Below, piece after piece: positions 48,801-57,063 of a DNA stretch of 64,000 nt (position 1 is its first letter; each line of letters starts with the position of its first letter). Source of the stretch: Panonychus citri (lineage: Eukaryota; Arthropoda; Arachnida; Trombidiformes; Tetranychidae); NCBI RefSeq assembly GCF_014898815.1, contig NW_026515477.1:496001-560000 (forward strand). The letters run 5' to 3'. The notes under the pieces were generated by a model. That model worked only from the letters and a program-made list of their open reading frames with translations, made no database searches and was not told the origin of the DNA. A program made the translations under genes and the position numbers.

Positions 48801-48871
48801 GTCTACCCAGAGGACCAAGTAAACGACCAGCAGCAACAAACGACAATAAGAACAAAAAAAGAAAGAAATAA
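45830..48871 (+). CDS. ISWI: ISWI (SMARCA1/5-type) chromatin-remodelling ATPase
   Basis: An intronless protein of 1,013 aa, close to the usual ISWI length. The start is the ATG at 45830 (MDEETVK), because the 14 codons upstream look like UTR. It is the motor of nucleosome-sliding complexes such as ACF, CHRAC and NURF and acts in the nucleus. The N-terminus is acidic and basic, with an AT-hook-like KPGRKPKVK. The SNF2 ATPase has motif I DEMGLGKT (160-167, Lys166) and the DEAH box (265-268), then the helicase C lobe with STRAGGLGINL and DRAHRIGQ. HAND lies at about 697-790, SANT at about 801-850 (WTRRDFNQF) and SLIDE at about 895-975 (NYIEEEDRFLICMLHKLGF). The C-terminus is basic (KKKPGPKPGLPRGPSKRP). 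All key residues are present. An intronless 3-kb ISWI is notable, but introns are also absent from several neighbours. Confidence 0.98.
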   Translation: MDEETVKTENESEIVAAVDPDQGKKYDNQVTEDRSKRFEYLLKQTEIFAHFMSSGVKPGEQKAKPGRKPKVKSEESGEKLDDSKFDPNDPKFEVNDHRHRKTEQEEDEELLSEVKKDVNLFRFEESPAYITGGELRDYQIRGLNWMISLYENGINGILADEMGLGKTLQTISLLGYMKNYKSINGPHLVIAPKSTLTNWMNEFKRWCPSLNAVCLIGDAATRSTLIRDTLLGNQKDWDVCVTSYEMIIREKSVLKKFNWRYMVIDEAHRIKNEKSKLSEFIREFKTTNRLLLTGTPLQNNLHELWALLNFLLPDVFDSSDDFDAWFNTSNLVEADDGIINRLHAILRPFLLRRLKSDVEKRLPPKKEIKIYVGLSKMQRDWYTKILMKDIDIVNGAGKMDKMRLLNILMQLRKCCNHPYLFDGAEPGPPYTTDVHLVDNCGKMCILDKLLPKFMDQGSRVLIFSQMTRMLDILEDYCLWRGYKYCRLDGQTAHEDREQSIYEFNKPDSDRFLFMLSTRAGGLGINLATADVVILFDSDWNPQVDLQAMDRAHRIGQTKTVRVFRLITDNTVEERIVERAEIKLRLDTVVIQQGRLADGGSNKLAKEEMLGMIRHGADHIFASKDSDITDEDIDNILAKSEARTEESKVKLEQLGESSLRNFTLDAPDCSVYKFEGEDYREKQKMTALNWIEPPKRERKANYAVDAYFREALRVSEPRAPKAPRPPKQPNVQDFQFFPPRLFELLDKEIYFYRKTLGYKVPKNPELGSDAAKIQREEQRKIDDSEPLTEDEIAEKEDLLTQGFTAWTRRDFNQFIKANEKYGRDDLDSIAKEVEGKTPDEVMEYANVFWDRCHELTDCDRILAQIEKGEQRIQRRQDIKRALDAKMARYRAPFHQLRIAYGTNKGKNYIEEEDRFLICMLHKLGFDRELVYDELKCSIRNAPQFRFDYFIKSRTATELQRRCNTLITLIERENMEIEEKERSTKKKPGPKPGLPRGPSKRPAATNDNKNKKRKK

Positions 48872-49054
48872 CCATTACACTGATCACAATTTAGTCTTAA
48901 TTTCATTTTTTTTACATTTACAACTTTTAATTTCACTCATCCCAAAAAACTTAAACTTGTAAACAAATTTTCAATCTCCTCTAAATGAAGATGATCCTTC
49001 GTCCTTGTCTCATCCTCTTTTTGTTTTCATTCCAATATTTAGAATGAAATTTTG

Positions 49055-49060
49055 AATAAA
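49055..49060 (+). terminator. AATAAA polyadenylation signal for ISWI
   Basis: AATAAA followed by an A-run, 184 bp after the ISWI stop and 60 bp before the end of the convergent CRAL-TRIO coding region. Confidence 0.55.
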
Positions 49061-49119
49061 AAAAAAGTATTAATTTTAAATTTGTTTTCTTTTTGTCTTC
49101 TCACAATTAATTGTAATAA

Positions 49120-50232
49120 TTAGTAAATCTTATTTTTCTTTGATCTTTTCTCTTTTTTTCTATTCTCGTCCAAAGTCATTGAATCGAGAGCCATAAGTTT
49201 CTCTCGATTTTCCTCCACAGTTTTAATCCATTTATCGGCCATCACCCGCCATGGAACTGACCCCCCATATTCCTTGGGCAGTATGTCCACCGGGATTCGT
49301 TTGTGTAACTCGTTCAGGTCACGAGGAAATGAAAGACGATTCTGTAATTTCTGAGTCATAAAACCCGAGATGAAGATGAGAATGGTTCGGATAAGGTGGG
49401 GTAAGTTTATCCAGTGAACTTGTTTGTGTTTAACGGGCAGCGCTTTCTGTGGGTCGGAAGAAGGTCAATAGAATGAGAAATTGGTAATGATAAAAAGATC
49501 GAAGAGAGAAAATGAAATTAATTAAAGCAAAATGGATCTTGTGGTGATGATCGAAGCGGAAATGTTTCCATTTATCGAGGACAAGCTAAGAATAAAAAAT
49601 GTTTATCATTATACATTTACCTCTCCGCTTTGAGCTAATCTTTTCAATTCTCTGATTCCTAAATAAGTGACCTCCGAAAGGCAGACACCTTCTTGATCGA
49701 AAATATAAACGAATCCATTCTTTTGATTATCTTCATTGTCCAACAAAATTTCAAATGTAATTATAATAGATCGAAATAGATCAGTAGGTAAATGTCCAAA
49801 TTTTTGATTGAACATCGCACATCGACCAAAAATAACAGTTCGACCTCGATCGTCCCTTTCGAAAAGAGGAAAAATGTAACCACGTTTCATCAGGTCGTAT
49901 AAACTGGTATCACGAATATTCAAATTCTTATAACAATAAGGATGAACATTTCGAACCTTTAAATATTTTTCAAATACTCGACAAGATTCATCGAAATTAA
50001 ATTTACGGAAACGTAAAAATCGTAAGATAAACAAATCATCTGAATGAGAAAACAAAGAGAGAGAGAGAAAAAAATGATCATCAATGAACATTGAAATTCG
50101 TAAAAGTTGATTAAATGTTCTAAATCGTAGATGGACAAACTTACCAGTTCGAGGAGAAACAAATTGTGGCTGAGATTTAATCCAATCACGAAACTTTTTC
50201 ACTAGAACTTGTTCTTGCGTGGAAATGGTCAT
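49120..50232 (-). CDS. CRAL-TRIO lipid-transfer protein (alpha-tocopherol transfer protein/clavesin-like)
   Basis: Three exons: 50232-50145, 50039-49621 and 49446-49120. Phases agree and give 277 aa, the usual length of alpha-TTP (278 aa). CRAL-TRIO proteins carry small hydrophobic ligands such as tocopherol, retinaldehyde or phosphoinositides. The N-terminal helical part has VKKFRDWIKSQP and DDLFILRFLRFRKFNFDES, which is the CRAL-TRIO-N signature and spans the first intron. The lipid-binding domain follows, with DRGRTVIFGR, FVYIFDQEGVCLSEVTY and, in exon 3, HWINLPHLIRTILIFISGFM, then RIPVDILPKEYGG, the conserved end of the fold. The ATG begins MTISTQEQ. Longer upstream reading is T-rich and low-complexity, so I rejected it. 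The gene converges with ISWI, 248 bp between coding ends. The ligand cannot be predicted from sequence alone. Confidence 0.92.
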
Positions 50233-50892
50233 GATGATTAGTTGATTATTTGCAAGACACAATTGAAACAATTTACTCGTTGGAAGACACAGAAACAATC
50301 CTAATCCATTGACGAATCGACAATTAACCAAATTATTCGTGAAAAAAAAGAGGAAAAGAAAGAGAAACAAACTGTCAGAGAGGAAGAGAAAGGGAGAGAG
50401 ACAAAGAGTGAGAAGAGTGAGTTGGTTAAGGAGGGAAAGAATATAAGAAGATAAGGATGATAGAAGAAAAAGAAGAAGAAGACAAATATACGTGAGAGAG
50501 ACAAATAAACGAATGAATTAGAATCAAATGTTAATAATTCATGATGATGATCAATCTCATCTCATCTCTCTCATCAAGATGATGAAGGAAAAGTAAGAGA
50601 AGAAAAAAAAAGTTCGACAGAGAAATCGAAAGTTAATTTATCTTCTCTTACAATTAATCTTCTCAATTAAGTTGATAAATTTTTCCAATCAAATGAATTA
50701 CTTTTACTTTTTGAAAATTAAGTATCACAACAATTTCCTTATATTAATAATGATGAAATAAAAAAATTAATATTGAAAATTTAAAATGAAAGTTAATTGT
50801 GATAATAATAAGATTGATTTTTACGATTGCCACTTTCACTTTCCTCATCATTATCATCTTCATCTTCATCTCATCATCCATCCCTCCCACTT

Positions 50893-50933
<41 letters not shown>

Positions 50934-51910
50934 GATTTAATCTAAATAATCTTAAATTAAATACTTTTAGGCATTTAACTTGATTGGTACGAGTGGAAAG
51001 GTGAGTTTTTCAAATTCTAATTAACCCTAAGGTAATTTACGACTTTACGAAGCAATTTGTTAACTAACGGACACCATTTCGATTATTATTAATAGCATCA
51101 ATTAAACTGCTGTTAAATTATGTCCTAATTTTCCTGAAAAACGTTAATTGTAAATTAGCTCAGGAAAATAATCAAAAATCAATTTAAAGGAATAACAATT
51201 TCATCGCTATTTCTTTTTCTCAATCAAACAATTTAATCACATTTTCCTAAAATCAATCATATCAAATTTAAAGTTAATGAAAACAATTAAATTCATTTCT
51301 GTGTTTCGAACGAAAAATTTCAACAAAAATACTAAAAAGAAACAAAAAAAACTCTCTTTTCAATCAAATCACTTCAATATAAACCAAACTAGTTATTAAT
51401 ACAAATGTAAATGATTTTTAATTCCAATCTATTAATTGTTTTTCTCTTATACAAAAAAAAAGATTAAATAAATTGTTTGTTTTTCGAGAAAACGAGAAAT
51501 TTAAATTTGGCGCTTTTATTTTTTCAGTCAGATTTTGACTCATCAGGTGTCGCCTGTCAATAGACTTTAATTAGAGTTGATTTTTTTTCATTGTCAATAG
51601 TTGATTGGAATTCAATGTTTACAATTAATAGATTGTCACAATTAATTGGATTCAATTGCCTCCCTTTTTACGTTGATTTGCTAATGTCAATTTAGTTGTT
51701 CTATAGTTCTTACCAATATTGGGTAAGTATTTTATCTTGATAACCCTTTTTTCTTACTTCCTGGTTAATCTATTTTTTTCTCCTTCTCTTTTTCTCAAAT
51801 ACTTGTCTCTGTGTCCTTATTGTTTTATTTTTCTATTCTTCAGTTTTTTTTCTTCATTTTTTAAATAGCCAACTAGCTGTCTTGTCACAACTTTAAAGTG
51901 ACCAACAATC
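50233..51910. other. Intergenic region between the divergent CRAL-TRIO and CCT genes
   Basis: It holds purine-rich DNA upstream of CRAL-TRIO, a CT microsatellite at 50894-50931, and AT-rich DNA. I see no further gene. The promoters of both genes presumably lie here, and a 5' UTR intron of the CCT gene is possible (GTAAGT at about 51723). Confidence 0.5.
50894..50931. repeat. (CT)n microsatellite (GA on the CRAL-TRIO sense strand)
   Basis: A perfect CT run of about 38 bases, 662 bp upstream of the CRAL-TRIO ATG. Confidence 0.97.
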
Positions 51911-52840
51911 ATGATTTCTGCTCCATCAAAGCGTAACACTGATTCTTCCTTGAACCATAATGATACTAATCATAGATCAGCTTCCAGCTGTAAAAAAAGA
52001 CGTCGTGAACCTGATCAACCAAGATTAGGCCTCAGAAGTGAAGCTCCATATTCTACGGACGATGAAGCAATTAAGGAACGTAATGCCTGTGATTATTCGA
52101 TTAAAATCACCATGGAAACAGCTAAAGCTGGTAAAGCGCCGAGGAGAGTTCGTGTATATGCTGATGGTATTTACGATCTATTCCACTTGGGACATGCTAA
52201 ACAATTGAAACAAGCCAAAAATGCCTTCCCTGATGTTTGGTTGATTGTTGGTGTCAATAATGATGAGATGACCCACTCACTCAAAGGAAAAACTGTGATG
52301 AATGAAGATGAACGTTATGAAGCGGTTAGATATTGTTGTGTTGTCGATGAAGTTATTCGAGATGCTCCTTGGGTTCTTACTGAAGAGTTTTTAGCCGAAA
52401 ATAAGATTGATTTTGTTGCTCATGATGATATTCCCTATACAACCGATGATCAAGATGATGTTTATTCGCTAATCAAAGAGAAAGGAATGTTCCTAACAAC
52501 TAATAGAACCGAAGGTGTTTCAACAAGTGATTTAGTGGCAAGAATTGTTAAGGATTATGATATTTATGTTCGCCGTAATTTAGCTAGAGGATATTCTGCA
52601 AAAGATATGAATGTATCCTTTATAAATGAGAAAAAGTTTCTCCTGCAAAACAAAATGGACGAGCTTAAAGACAAATTTGAGGAAAAGAAACATGGATTTA
52701 TACAAACATGGGAAGAAAAGTCAAGAGATTTTATCGGCAATTTTCTCGATCTATTTGGCCGTGAAGGTGCTTTAAATAACCTTTGGAATGAAAGTAAAGG
52801 GAGACTTCAAAGGGCTTTATCACCACCACCAAGTCCATAA
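51911..52840 (+). CDS. PCYT1A: Choline-phosphate cytidylyltransferase (CCT, PCYT1)
   Basis: An intronless 309-aa protein. It converts CTP plus phosphocholine to CDP-choline, the rate-limiting step of the Kennedy pathway to phosphatidylcholine, and switches between soluble and membrane-bound forms. Residues 1-70 form a basic, Ser-rich head with a KKRRREP nuclear-localisation-like cluster. The nucleotidyltransferase core follows: RVYADGIYDLFHLGHAKQL with the catalytic HxGH motif at 92-95, then ERYEAVRYCCVVDEV, DFVAHDDIPY, and RTEGVSTSD at 199-207. Next comes NVSFINEKKF and then the amphipathic membrane-inducible M helix at about 235-295 (KWEEKS-type repeats, here TWEEKSRDFIGNFLDLFG). It ends in SPPPSP, a short form of the phosphorylated P region. 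It is slightly shorter than human PCYT1A because of this short tail. The gene could equally be called PCYT1B, since invertebrates usually have one ancestral type. Confidence 0.97.
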   Translation: MISAPSKRNTDSSLNHNDTNHRSASSCKKRRREPDQPRLGLRSEAPYSTDDEAIKERNACDYSIKITMETAKAGKAPRRVRVYADGIYDLFHLGHAKQLKQAKNAFPDVWLIVGVNNDEMTHSLKGKTVMNEDERYEAVRYCCVVDEVIRDAPWVLTEEFLAENKIDFVAHDDIPYTTDDQDDVYSLIKEKGMFLTTNRTEGVSTSDLVARIVKDYDIYVRRNLARGYSAKDMNVSFINEKKFLLQNKMDELKDKFEEKKHGFIQTWEEKSRDFIGNFLDLFGREGALNNLWNESKGRLQRALSPPPSP

Positions 52841-53234
52841 TCCAAATCATATACATACACCAACAAACACACACACACATTAATATATATATCCAATTAA
52901 TCAATCGAGAGAGAAAAAAAATGCAAAATCTATTTATTGTTGAAGATTTTAAATCCAATTTGAAAATTCAATTTTCTATTTTCTTGGGAAAATAATGTTT
53001 TTGTTTTGTTTTTTTTTTCGATTCGACTGGAAAAGGAGATATACAACTTTACATACACACCAACCATCAACTTTAAATATATATTTAAATGTATCTTAAC
53101 CATGGATGGATAATTAATTGTCATTTTTAGTGGATCAGTGTTCAAATTAATCAAAAATCAAATCAAAAGAGATGAAAATCAAAATCAATCTACGCTGACA
53201 TGAAAAGATCTTAATTATAAATAATTGTGAGCAA

Positions 53235-53240
53235 AATAAA
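53235..53240 (+). terminator. AATAAA polyadenylation signal, likely for CCT
   Basis: AATAAA lies 395 bp after the CCT stop in AT-rich DNA. I saw no closer canonical signal. Confidence 0.4.
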
Positions 53241-54345
53241 GAGCCAAATACATAAGGTGATTACATCTTAAAGTGATTCCTATTATTAAGGATACACACC
53301 TCATCTTTAATCATTAATGTAGTACAATTTAACAATCCTGTCAATCAAGTACCACTTGAAACAGGTTGATCTTGATCTTGATCACCATCATGATCATAGG
53401 TTATTCCCCTAACTATATAATTAACAAGTAACACAGAAATTTAATCATTTCCTTCATCAATTAACTGTACACTCAGTGATTAACGATAACAATCAACAAG
53501 TGAAATGTTCATCTGATGTTTTTCATATAATCAATTTTTTTTTTGATGATTCTACAAGATGATTAGTCTTAAGGCCTAATGTGTATTCATATACTTTGAG
53601 GATAATTAAGTGATCAGATTAATTAACGAGAGAGAAAAAAGTAAAATTATTTTCTACTATTGGTAACTAATTGTGAATTGAGAATCAATTGTTTAGATTT
53701 TTTCTTCTAAATATTTACAATTGAATCAAATTAACTGAATCATTTTGATTTGGTAAACATAACCAAAGATTGACTAATTGATTATGTTTTCGTCTTTAAA
53801 TAAATAACATCAAATTGCCCGGAAGCGTGAAAATCAATTAATTACAAACGATTTCTCGGTTTATAATTAAACCTTTTTTTTCTGTTGATTATTAAATTAT
53901 AATCGTTGTTTACAATCAAAATACAAACGAGAGACAATTATAAATAAAGTTTGATGATGTATTTCCCTTGAACAATATTCTGGTATCATCATCAACAAGT
54001 TTAAAATTAAATCAACAATTTAGATTGACAATTATTATTAAACCAAAATTATGGTTATATTATTAAGATAAATATATAAATAGTAAACAAGAGAGCACCA
54101 AAAATAGAATCGCAACAATTAATTACAACGAGATTGCGATTTGTTGTTTTTTTGGGAGGTGTTTCGATGATGCGAAAGAGAAATCGAAAGAGAAAAGCCC
54201 TTGGGCTAAACACGTTAATCTTTCCTGCGACCTTGTGATTAATTTGAGCACATTGATTGTGATTCCAAATCAATTAAACATTTCAAACGTAGTGCTGGTG
54301 ATAAGCCTTCGAAGAGAAACTCCTCTTCGAGCGAGGACGCGAAAT

Positions 54346-54350
<5 letters not shown>

Positions 54351-54388
<38 letters not shown>
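54351..54388. repeat. (GA)n microsatellite upstream of the lipase gene
   Basis: A GA run of about 38 bases, 393 bp upstream of the lipase ATG, continuing into purine-rich DNA. GA runs of this kind can bind GAGA-type factors in arthropods; such use is only a possibility here. Confidence 0.95.
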
Positions 54389-54391
<3 letters not shown>

Positions 54392-54780
54392 TAATAAGAT
54401 TAAAGAGAGAAGGAGGAGGAAGATGCTGGTTCGCGGTGGGGAGGTTCGAGCAAAGAGAATTAAATTAATTCGAGAGAGAAAAAAAAAACGATATAACAAC
54501 AAATCGACGATTAGTTGATGGCCTTGATTAGCGGTTCAACCTTTTCTCATCTGATACATTAGATTGATACTCAGCTGATGATAGTAACAGTAGATTATAA
54601 ATCAACAATTTGGTCACAATCGTAATCATTTTGTCAACATCCTTTCGAGAATCAACTTTGCATTCAACTAATTAACGTGTTCAACGTTCTGTGTATTTCA
54701 TTTGTTTGTGAGCGAGTTTGTGTCCACTACTATAAATTGACCAATTGGTTTTTGTGCTTCTTTTTGTTTATTATACAAGA

Positions 54781-56538
54781 ATGGAAATTGAAAATTTAAT
54801 TACCGATCTTAAAATTACCTCGATTAGTCCAATTTCGTTGAATAAGAAGTTAATTGATTCTTGTGATCAACTTTATCGTGTTTATCTTGAACTTGTTTCT
54901 CTTGCACCGAACTATGATTTCCCTGGTGTTCCTCATAATGGACTTAGATCACTTTGTCGAATTATTGATAAATTCTCGTTCATTGTTCGTAATAATCTTC
55001 TAAAGGAAAAGGTCTCATTCGAACAAGTGATCGATGTCATTGAACTGTTTCGTTCGATGGGTGAGACTATTCTTAAACAGAAGCAAATCGAATCAACTGA
55101 CCAAAGTGACCACAACAAATCTGAAGATGATTCAATCTTTCTTAAAGGTGTTACTCTTTGGTGGAATTTTGCAAAATCTAATCGAACTCGATTATCGACT
55201 TATTTCGACAAATTTACTCTTTTCTTTATCGAGCCCGAAGTTCGGAATTTCATAGTTCTTGCTGGTAAATCGATTGGGTCACTTTCTTCACCTCCAAATT
55301 TATTTGGATCTTTTTTCTCATCTTCGATAAACGGAGCGGCGCTTTCGTCATTGACCTACAATGGAAGTCTTTATTATCCCCTTCGAGCTTGGAGTTTATT
55401 TGACAATCCGATTGTTAATTCAATTGCTTCGTGGCAGGCATACAAATACTCGGTGGAAACATCAACAGTTCTAATTCCTCGACAAGAGAAATGGTTCATT
55501 CCGTTTGATGGATCACCAACACAACTACGATCAAATTATATGACCGCTAACGAATTTTCATTGATCTCGAACAATAAAGCAGTTCGTTGTCGTCTGCTTC
55601 GATCAAAGGTACACAAGCCCAATGGTAAATTGGCTATTCACTTTTCTGGTGGCGGTTTCGTTATGTTCAAACCTGAGGCCAATGAAGGTACTTATTTACA
55701 ATATTGGGTCGGTCATCTCGATGGAACTACTCTTTTATCCGTTGATTACACCAAGTTGGTCACTTATCCGGTGGCTTTTCAAGAAGCACTTGATGTTTAC
55801 CTTTGGGCTGTTGGTTTATCCGATAATCCAGATTGTACACCAGAATCAATCTTAGGCTTTAATCCAAAAGAAATCGTTCTTTGTGGAGATTCAGCTGGAA
55901 GTCATCTTTCATTTTCAATTCTTCGGGCACTTCGAGATATTCAATCCCTTTCACCTCACGGACCAAGAATCCTCTTCCCAGTTGGTTTCGTTAGTTTCTA
56001 TACCAATATGACGGTCGATAAAGATCAACCTTCGTTAAGTTTATCATGTTTAGAATTAGCTCTTACTCCAAGTGTTTTACTCTCAATTTATGGCCTTTTA
56101 GCGTCAGGCTTTGTTCTAGACGATGATGTTAGTGTCACTAATGAGACCTCACTTGATTTTTATTCCAAGCCCGATCCATTTCGAGATAATATACGAACTT
56201 GGTTATCCCATGGACGAAATTGGTTCGATTGTGATCCAATTGAACTAACAGCAAGGTTACAGAAAATAAGTCACAACGCATCTAAAGCCTATTTAAGGCC
56301 ACTTACCTCTAATGATATCGACTCCTTAGCCGATATACCGATATATTTGATTATCGGTGAATATGATTTCTTTCTTGATGGCTCAGTTAATTTAGCTAAA
56401 GCTTGGAAAGGTCCAGTTACTTTGGACGTGGTGGCAAATCTGTGTCATGGATTCTTGAGCTATTCCAAGATTTCAGCTCAAGCGAGGCGAGGATGTGATA
56501 TTGGCTTAAAACGGATTCGACAAGCACTTAAGCTGTGA
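54781..56538 (+). CDS. LIPE: Hormone-sensitive lipase (LIPE family)
   Basis: An intronless 585-aa protein. The ATG at 54781 (MEIENLITDLKI) is chosen over the 12 upstream codons, which read as UTR. Hormone-sensitive lipase hydrolyses diacylglycerol, cholesteryl and retinyl esters on lipid droplets. The N-terminal family domain (about 1-270) has FPGVPHNGLRSLCRIIDKF. The alpha/beta-hydrolase domain follows, with the oxyanion-hole region IHFSGGGFVM (residues 286-295) and the nucleophile elbow GDSAG (369-373, Ser371). Asp529 (GEYDFFLDGS) and His556 (CHGFLSY) complete the likely triad. The usual HGGG is changed to SGGG at 289-292, an odd feature. It is shorter than human (775) or Drosophila enzymes, mostly in the regulatory region between the catalytic blocks. 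The DYTKLVTYP segment replaces the usual DYSLAPExP. The enzyme is probably active, but that is inferred. Confidence 0.94.
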   Translation: MEIENLITDLKITSISPISLNKKLIDSCDQLYRVYLELVSLAPNYDFPGVPHNGLRSLCRIIDKFSFIVRNNLLKEKVSFEQVIDVIELFRSMGETILKQKQIESTDQSDHNKSEDDSIFLKGVTLWWNFAKSNRTRLSTYFDKFTLFFIEPEVRNFIVLAGKSIGSLSSPPNLFGSFFSSSINGAALSSLTYNGSLYYPLRAWSLFDNPIVNSIASWQAYKYSVETSTVLIPRQEKWFIPFDGSPTQLRSNYMTANEFSLISNNKAVRCRLLRSKVHKPNGKLAIHFSGGGFVMFKPEANEGTYLQYWVGHLDGTTLLSVDYTKLVTYPVAFQEALDVYLWAVGLSDNPDCTPESILGFNPKEIVLCGDSAGSHLSFSILRALRDIQSLSPHGPRILFPVGFVSFYTNMTVDKDQPSLSLSCLELALTPSVLLSIYGLLASGFVLDDDVSVTNETSLDFYSKPDPFRDNIRTWLSHGRNWFDCDPIELTARLQKISHNASKAYLRPLTSNDIDSLADIPIYLIIGEYDFFLDGSVNLAKAWKGPVTLDVVANLCHGFLSYSKISAQARRGCDIGLKRIRQALKL

Positions 56539-57063
56539 TTAATTTAATTCTAACTTAATTGTTACAAAATGATCTCAAGAATGGAAATTGCGAAATGTTA
56601 ATTTCCTCCAACATAAGCAATTTCTTAATCACAATTGACTTTTTATTTACTTTTTTGTCTCTCAACTTATTATATGTGTATTATTATTATTATCATTAAT
56701 TACTAATTTAAATTGATTTGATCTTGTTAATGTTTCCCAAGGATCTATTGAACTAAATTAACGGTATTAAATTTAATTGTATGAAAGTTTTGCATTTGAT
56801 TGAATAATCGGTTTGAAAGCTTGATTGTTACGTTAATTATATAACGGTATTATTATTTACAAGGGATTTGTTAATTACAGTTTTGGTTCAATTGATTTAG
56901 TTTAACCATTAAAAGTTTGCAAGGTTGGATAAAAAAACTATTATGTAAAAAAAAAAGTTAATTAAAAATGAAAAACAAATGAAATAATCATCAGGATATT
57001 ATTGTAGTTAAGTAATTGCATTTGATGCTTCCAGTTAATTGTTTGCAATCAAAGTTAATTTAG
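56539..57063. other. Intergenic region between convergent lipase and sphingomyelinase
   Basis: 525 bp of AT-rich DNA, with 3' UTRs of both genes. An AATAAA for the minus-strand sphingomyelinase may be the TTTATT at 56642-56647. There is no gene. Confidence 0.5.

Larger units (their letters stand above)
52841..54780. other. Intergenic region between CCT and the hormone-sensitive lipase
   Basis: It includes the CCT 3' UTR with AATAAA at 53235-53240 and short CA and TA runs near 52867-52893, then AT-rich DNA, then a GA microsatellite at 54351-54388 upstream of the lipase. Frames at 54055-54502 on both strands are shadows of the GA repeat. I see no gene. Confidence 0.55.
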
